Origin: an uncultured Actinomycetes bacterium
GTDB lineage: Bacteria > Actinomycetota > Actinomycetes > Nanopelagicales > Nanopelagicaceae
Direction of reading: 5' to 3'
Length of the DNA: 7,807 nucleotides
Assembly (NCBI GenBank): GCA_903932695.1
Contig: CAIZGZ010000086.1
Coordinates: forward strand, 1 to 7,807
The notes under the pieces were generated by a model, which saw only the letters and a program-made list of their open reading frames with translations, made no database searches and was not told where the DNA came from. Positions 5,795 to 7,807 of this stretch are shown here, in pieces (the stretch's first letter is position 1; each line of letters opens with the position of its first letter). The translations under genes were made by a program, and so were the position numbers.

Positions 5795-5810
5795 GCTACA
5801 CGGATGTAGC
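5795..5810. terminator. Small hairpin in the aceE/MFS convergent gap
   Basis: GCTACA (5795-5800) and TGTAGC (5805-5810) pair perfectly around a CGGA loop, four bases after the aceE stop. No T-run follows on either strand. It probably works with the larger stem 20 bases further on as a tandem, U-less terminator. Confidence 0.4.
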
Positions 5811-5824
5811 GTGCAAGGGAAAGA

Positions 5825-7036
5825 TTAAGAACCTTGGATCTCTTTGGATCCAAGGTTGGGAAATAGGGCGACTGAGATCAGCATTAGGCCCGGAAGAATG
5901 AGTGCGGTCGTAATCGAGGCCTGCGAAACAACCCACGAGACCACCAACTTCACAATCAGGGTCAATACCGTCACAATAATTCCGATTTGAGCAACCACTA
6001 CCCCACCTGGAAGCGAAGAGCGTCGGCTAGCAATCTGCGTGATGGTTCCGGCCATAAACGAGCCGCCCAATCCGCCAATAAAAAAGCCCAATGTTTCACA
6101 GGTAAAAGCGGCAGCGAAGTGGTGGGCTGCGAAGAGCTTTGCTAACTGAAGAAAGACGATAAAGCCGAGTCCGCCGATAGCCGTCCAACTCTTAATCCAG
6201 AAATCTTCGGAACGGATCTTTACCAGGCGATGGATTGCCAGGCGTCCGGTAATCATGCCAACCATGAAGAGCAGGTAAGGCAAGATGCTAAGCGTTGTAC
6301 TCGCCTTGATCTCTTGGTGTGCGACCAAGGTGGCCCAGTCGTTTGTCGAAAACTCGGTCATCACAGCACAGACATATGCGATGCCAATAAGTTTGTCATC
6401 TAAGAACATCTGCCAAAGCGATCGCAATTTGATTTGAGCATTTGGATCATGTTCGGTAGAGCCTTGAATTAATACCGGCGAGAGCTTGAGCGTTGAATAC
6501 ATCGTGCCGAGCCAACAGATTGCCATCAAGGTATCGATATGCCAAGCAAAGGAGATGTGAGCAGTTACGGCAACCGCGATCGAGACGGTGAGGAGTGTTC
6601 CGATAGACCAGATTCCATGGAGCTTAGGCAGAATCAGTGCCCCGCTATCGTCTTGGCGCTTAAGCGCTTGATCATGAATCGCGATGTTGTAAGCGTTGAA
6701 ACCAAAACCCAACACCATATTGATGACGACGTACATCAATGAACTATGGGCATGAGGAATCATGGCGATCGATGCATACATCATTGTTCCCGTGACAATA
6801 ACTACCGGCTTAACGCCAATTCGGTGGACAAGTTGGCCAACGGTAAAGAAGGCAAACATTGCTCCGATGGCGCCAAGACTCACGAGTACGCCGTAAGTAC
6901 CATCGGTAACGCCGAGATCACGCTTGAGATCTGGGGTTCGGGCGGCGATTGCGAGTACTGCAAGGCCAAAGAAGAAAAAGAGTCGACCTTGATGGCGCGC
7001 TTCGATCTTTGCAGAGAGCGTTGTAACGTAGTTCAA
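5825..7036 (-). CDS. YbjJ-like major facilitator superfamily (MFS) transporter
   Basis: The 403-residue protein has about twelve hydrophobic segments (first at about 19-32, last at about 376-393) with a central loop near 190-210, the MFS layout. A basic loop, HRIGVK (71-76), occupies the usual loop 2-3 position. LPKLHGIWSIGTL (136-148) and EFSTNDWATL (228-237) resemble conserved stretches of the E. coli YbjJ group, related to fucose-permease-like proteins. It sits in the cytoplasmic membrane; the substrate cannot be told. The start is TTG at 7036, whose last two bases are the first two of the TGA stop of the upstream YbbN-like gene, a four-base TTGA overlap. There is no clear ribosome binding site, so translation is presumably coupled. 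No in-frame ATG offers a better start before the first helix. The 3' end overlaps a strong hairpin. Confidence 0.88.
   Translation of the reverse strand: MNYVTTLSAKIEARHQGRLFFFFGLAVLAIAARTPDLKRDLGVTDGTYGVLVSLGAIGAMFAFFTVGQLVHRIGVKPVVIVTGTMMYASIAMIPHAHSSLMYVVINMVLGFGFNAYNIAIHDQALKRQDDSGALILPKLHGIWSIGTLLTVSIAVAVTAHISFAWHIDTLMAICWLGTMYSTLKLSPVLIQGSTEHDPNAQIKLRSLWQMFLDDKLIGIAYVCAVMTEFSTNDWATLVAHQEIKASTTLSILPYLLFMVGMITGRLAIHRLVKIRSEDFWIKSWTAIGGLGFIVFLQLAKLFAAHHFAAAFTCETLGFFIGGLGGSFMAGTITQIASRRSSLPGGVVVAQIGIIVTVLTLIVKLVVSWVVSQASITTALILPGLMLISVALFPNLGSKEIQGS
5830..5857. terminator. 11-bp perfect hairpin overlapping the 3' end of the MFS gene, probable bidirectional terminator
   Basis: AACCTTGGATC (5830-5840) and GATCCAAGGTT (5847-5857) are an exact inverted repeat with loop TCTTTG. 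The element covers the last codons of the MFS gene, just before its TAA. On the minus strand CTTAATCTTT follows, a poor U-tract; on the + strand GGGAAA follows. It lies 38 bases beyond the aceE stop, so it could end both convergent transcripts. The stem is seen directly. Confidence 0.6.
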
Positions 7037-7807
7037 AAGAGTGCACTCGCCAACTGTTGTCGGGCCTTTGCTAGCCCTGGGTCCGATGGATCTACCAATG
7101 CAAAGAGCATAACAAGATGTTCGCGTGCGGTTTTACGATCATCACCGTTCGTGACTCTGACGGTGTTAATCAAACGTGTGAAAGCACCATCATAATTTCC
7201 TTGGGCGATTTCGATATCGGCAGCCATGACCGCCAATCCGACGCTCGTTGGATCTGCGTCAGCTCCAGAGAGCGTTGCACCTTGATCAATCCCATCGATC
7301 CGGGCCAAGAGCTTGACTTGTGCCAGCCCTAGTGTGGCGAGCGTATTTCCTGGTGCGCGCGTTAACCACTGCTCGTAGGCGTTCGCGGCTGCGGCGTAAT
7401 CCGCATTTTCGAGTGCCGCAAGAGCGAGCTCTTCTTCCGGCTCCAACTTCTCCTCTGGCTCTTGGGTCGCCGCTTCAGTATCGCTCTCAATGCTTGATGT
7501 CGTGGCTCGCCCAACGCCTCGCTCTGCTGCCAACGCAACAACTCGATCCACCACAAGTCGCAGTTGTTCTGGTGTTGGAAGTGTTTCAAAGAGCGGGACG
7601 AGTTGTTCGCCAATGAGCGCAATCGCAAACGGAACCGATGGGATCTGCAACGCCTTGACGACCACTACCTCTTTATCGACGTTGAGATTGCCAAGCAGCC
7701 ATGGCGCCTCAGGGCCAAGTTGTGCAATCTCATCGAAGAGCAGCCCAAGCCCCTTCATTGCTTCAAGTGAGGGTTTACTTTTGGCAGACCAGCAGACGAT
7801 GATGACC
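7033..7807 (-). CDS. YbbN-like thioredoxin-fold/TPR protein, 5' end outside window
   Basis: The frame continues upstream of the internal ATG at 7758 to the right edge without a stop, so 257 residues are visible and the N-terminus is missing. It begins VIIVCWSAKSKPSLEAM, the strand and helix around a thioredoxin active site. The cis-proline loop (IPSVPF) and ALIGEQLV strand follow. A long acidic linker (QEPEEKLEPEEELA) leads to TPR-type helices (ADYAAAANAYEQWL, GNTLATLGLAQVKLL, IEIAQGNYDGAFTRLI). This is the architecture of the co-chaperone YbbN. The CxxC of thioredoxin is replaced by SKPS (7779-7768), so disulfide exchange at that site is not possible; a holdase or scaffolding role is more likely. 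It is cytosolic. It overlaps the downstream MFS gene by four bases. The family is fairly sure, the client proteins unknown. Confidence 0.85.
   Translation of the reverse strand, partial: VIIVCWSAKSKPSLEAMKGLGLLFDEIAQLGPEAPWLLGNLNVDKEVVVVKALQIPSVPFAIALIGEQLVPLFETLPTPEQLRLVVDRVVALAAERGVGRATTSSIESDTEAATQEPEEKLEPEEELALAALENADYAAAANAYEQWLTRAPGNTLATLGLAQVKLLARIDGIDQGATLSGADADPTSVGLAVMAADIEIAQGNYDGAFTRLINTVRVTNGDDRKTAREHLVMLFALVDPSDPGLAKARQQLASALF

Noticed and set aside
6746..7195. 149-residue + strand frame spanning the MFS start and the 3' end of the YbbN-like gene
   Set aside because: It runs antisense across the junction of two supported genes, and the translation is polar and Cys-rich with no recognisable domain.
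7033..7758. YbbN-like gene as a complete 241-residue gene starting at the ATG at 7758
   Set aside because: The frame stays open to 7807, and the upstream residues supply the missing thioredoxin active-site strand, so the ATG is internal.

Overview
The window looks like a compact, gene-dense stretch of a moderate-GC actinobacterium (Actinomycetota). The evidence is: a homodimeric-type pyruvate dehydrogenase E1 (AceE); a DUF3052 protein and an AhpE-type peroxiredoxin running divergently from it, the order I recall from Mycobacterium tuberculosis (Rv2238c to Rv2241) and Streptomyces; an actinobacterial HEAT-repeat protein; and TANNNT boxes placed six bases before an ATG, as expected for leaderless actinobacterial mRNAs. 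The near-even base composition and very short intergenic gaps suggest a small-genome, possibly freshwater planktonic lineage, but that is inference.

Layout. 1-130 (+) is the 3' end of a membrane protein gene. It converges, nine bases apart, on a minus-strand pair at 1212-140: a four-helix membrane protein followed by an atypical short-chain dehydrogenase (SDR). An 84-base divergent gap (1213-1296) separates this pair from a HEAT-repeat gene (+, 1297-1962), which converges on tRNA-Val(TAC) (-, 2044-1973). Upstream of the tRNA, on the same strand, come a strong hairpin (2069-2101), the AhpE peroxiredoxin gene (2594-2136) and the DUF3052 gene (3026-2598). A 47-base divergent promoter region leads to aceE (+, 3074-5791). 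aceE converges on a minus-strand pair at the right edge: an incomplete YbbN-like thioredoxin-fold/TPR gene (7807-7033) whose stop overlaps the TTG start of a YbjJ-like MFS transporter gene (7036-5825).

How the genes fit together. AceE is the entry enzyme from pyruvate to acetyl-CoA. The DUF3052-AhpE pair is its conserved actinobacterial neighbour and probably shares its promoter region; both -10 boxes appear to be read from the same seven bases. The other genes form three further small units: membrane protein/SDR, HEAT protein, and YbbN-like/MFS. All three convergent junctions carry inverted repeats inside the coding ends, as if terminators had been folded into genes.

I see no CRISPR array, insertion sequence, phage gene, toxin-antitoxin pair, biosynthetic cluster or obvious defence system. 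The noteworthy features are regulatory architecture and two proteins that keep an enzyme fold but lack the usual catalytic residues.
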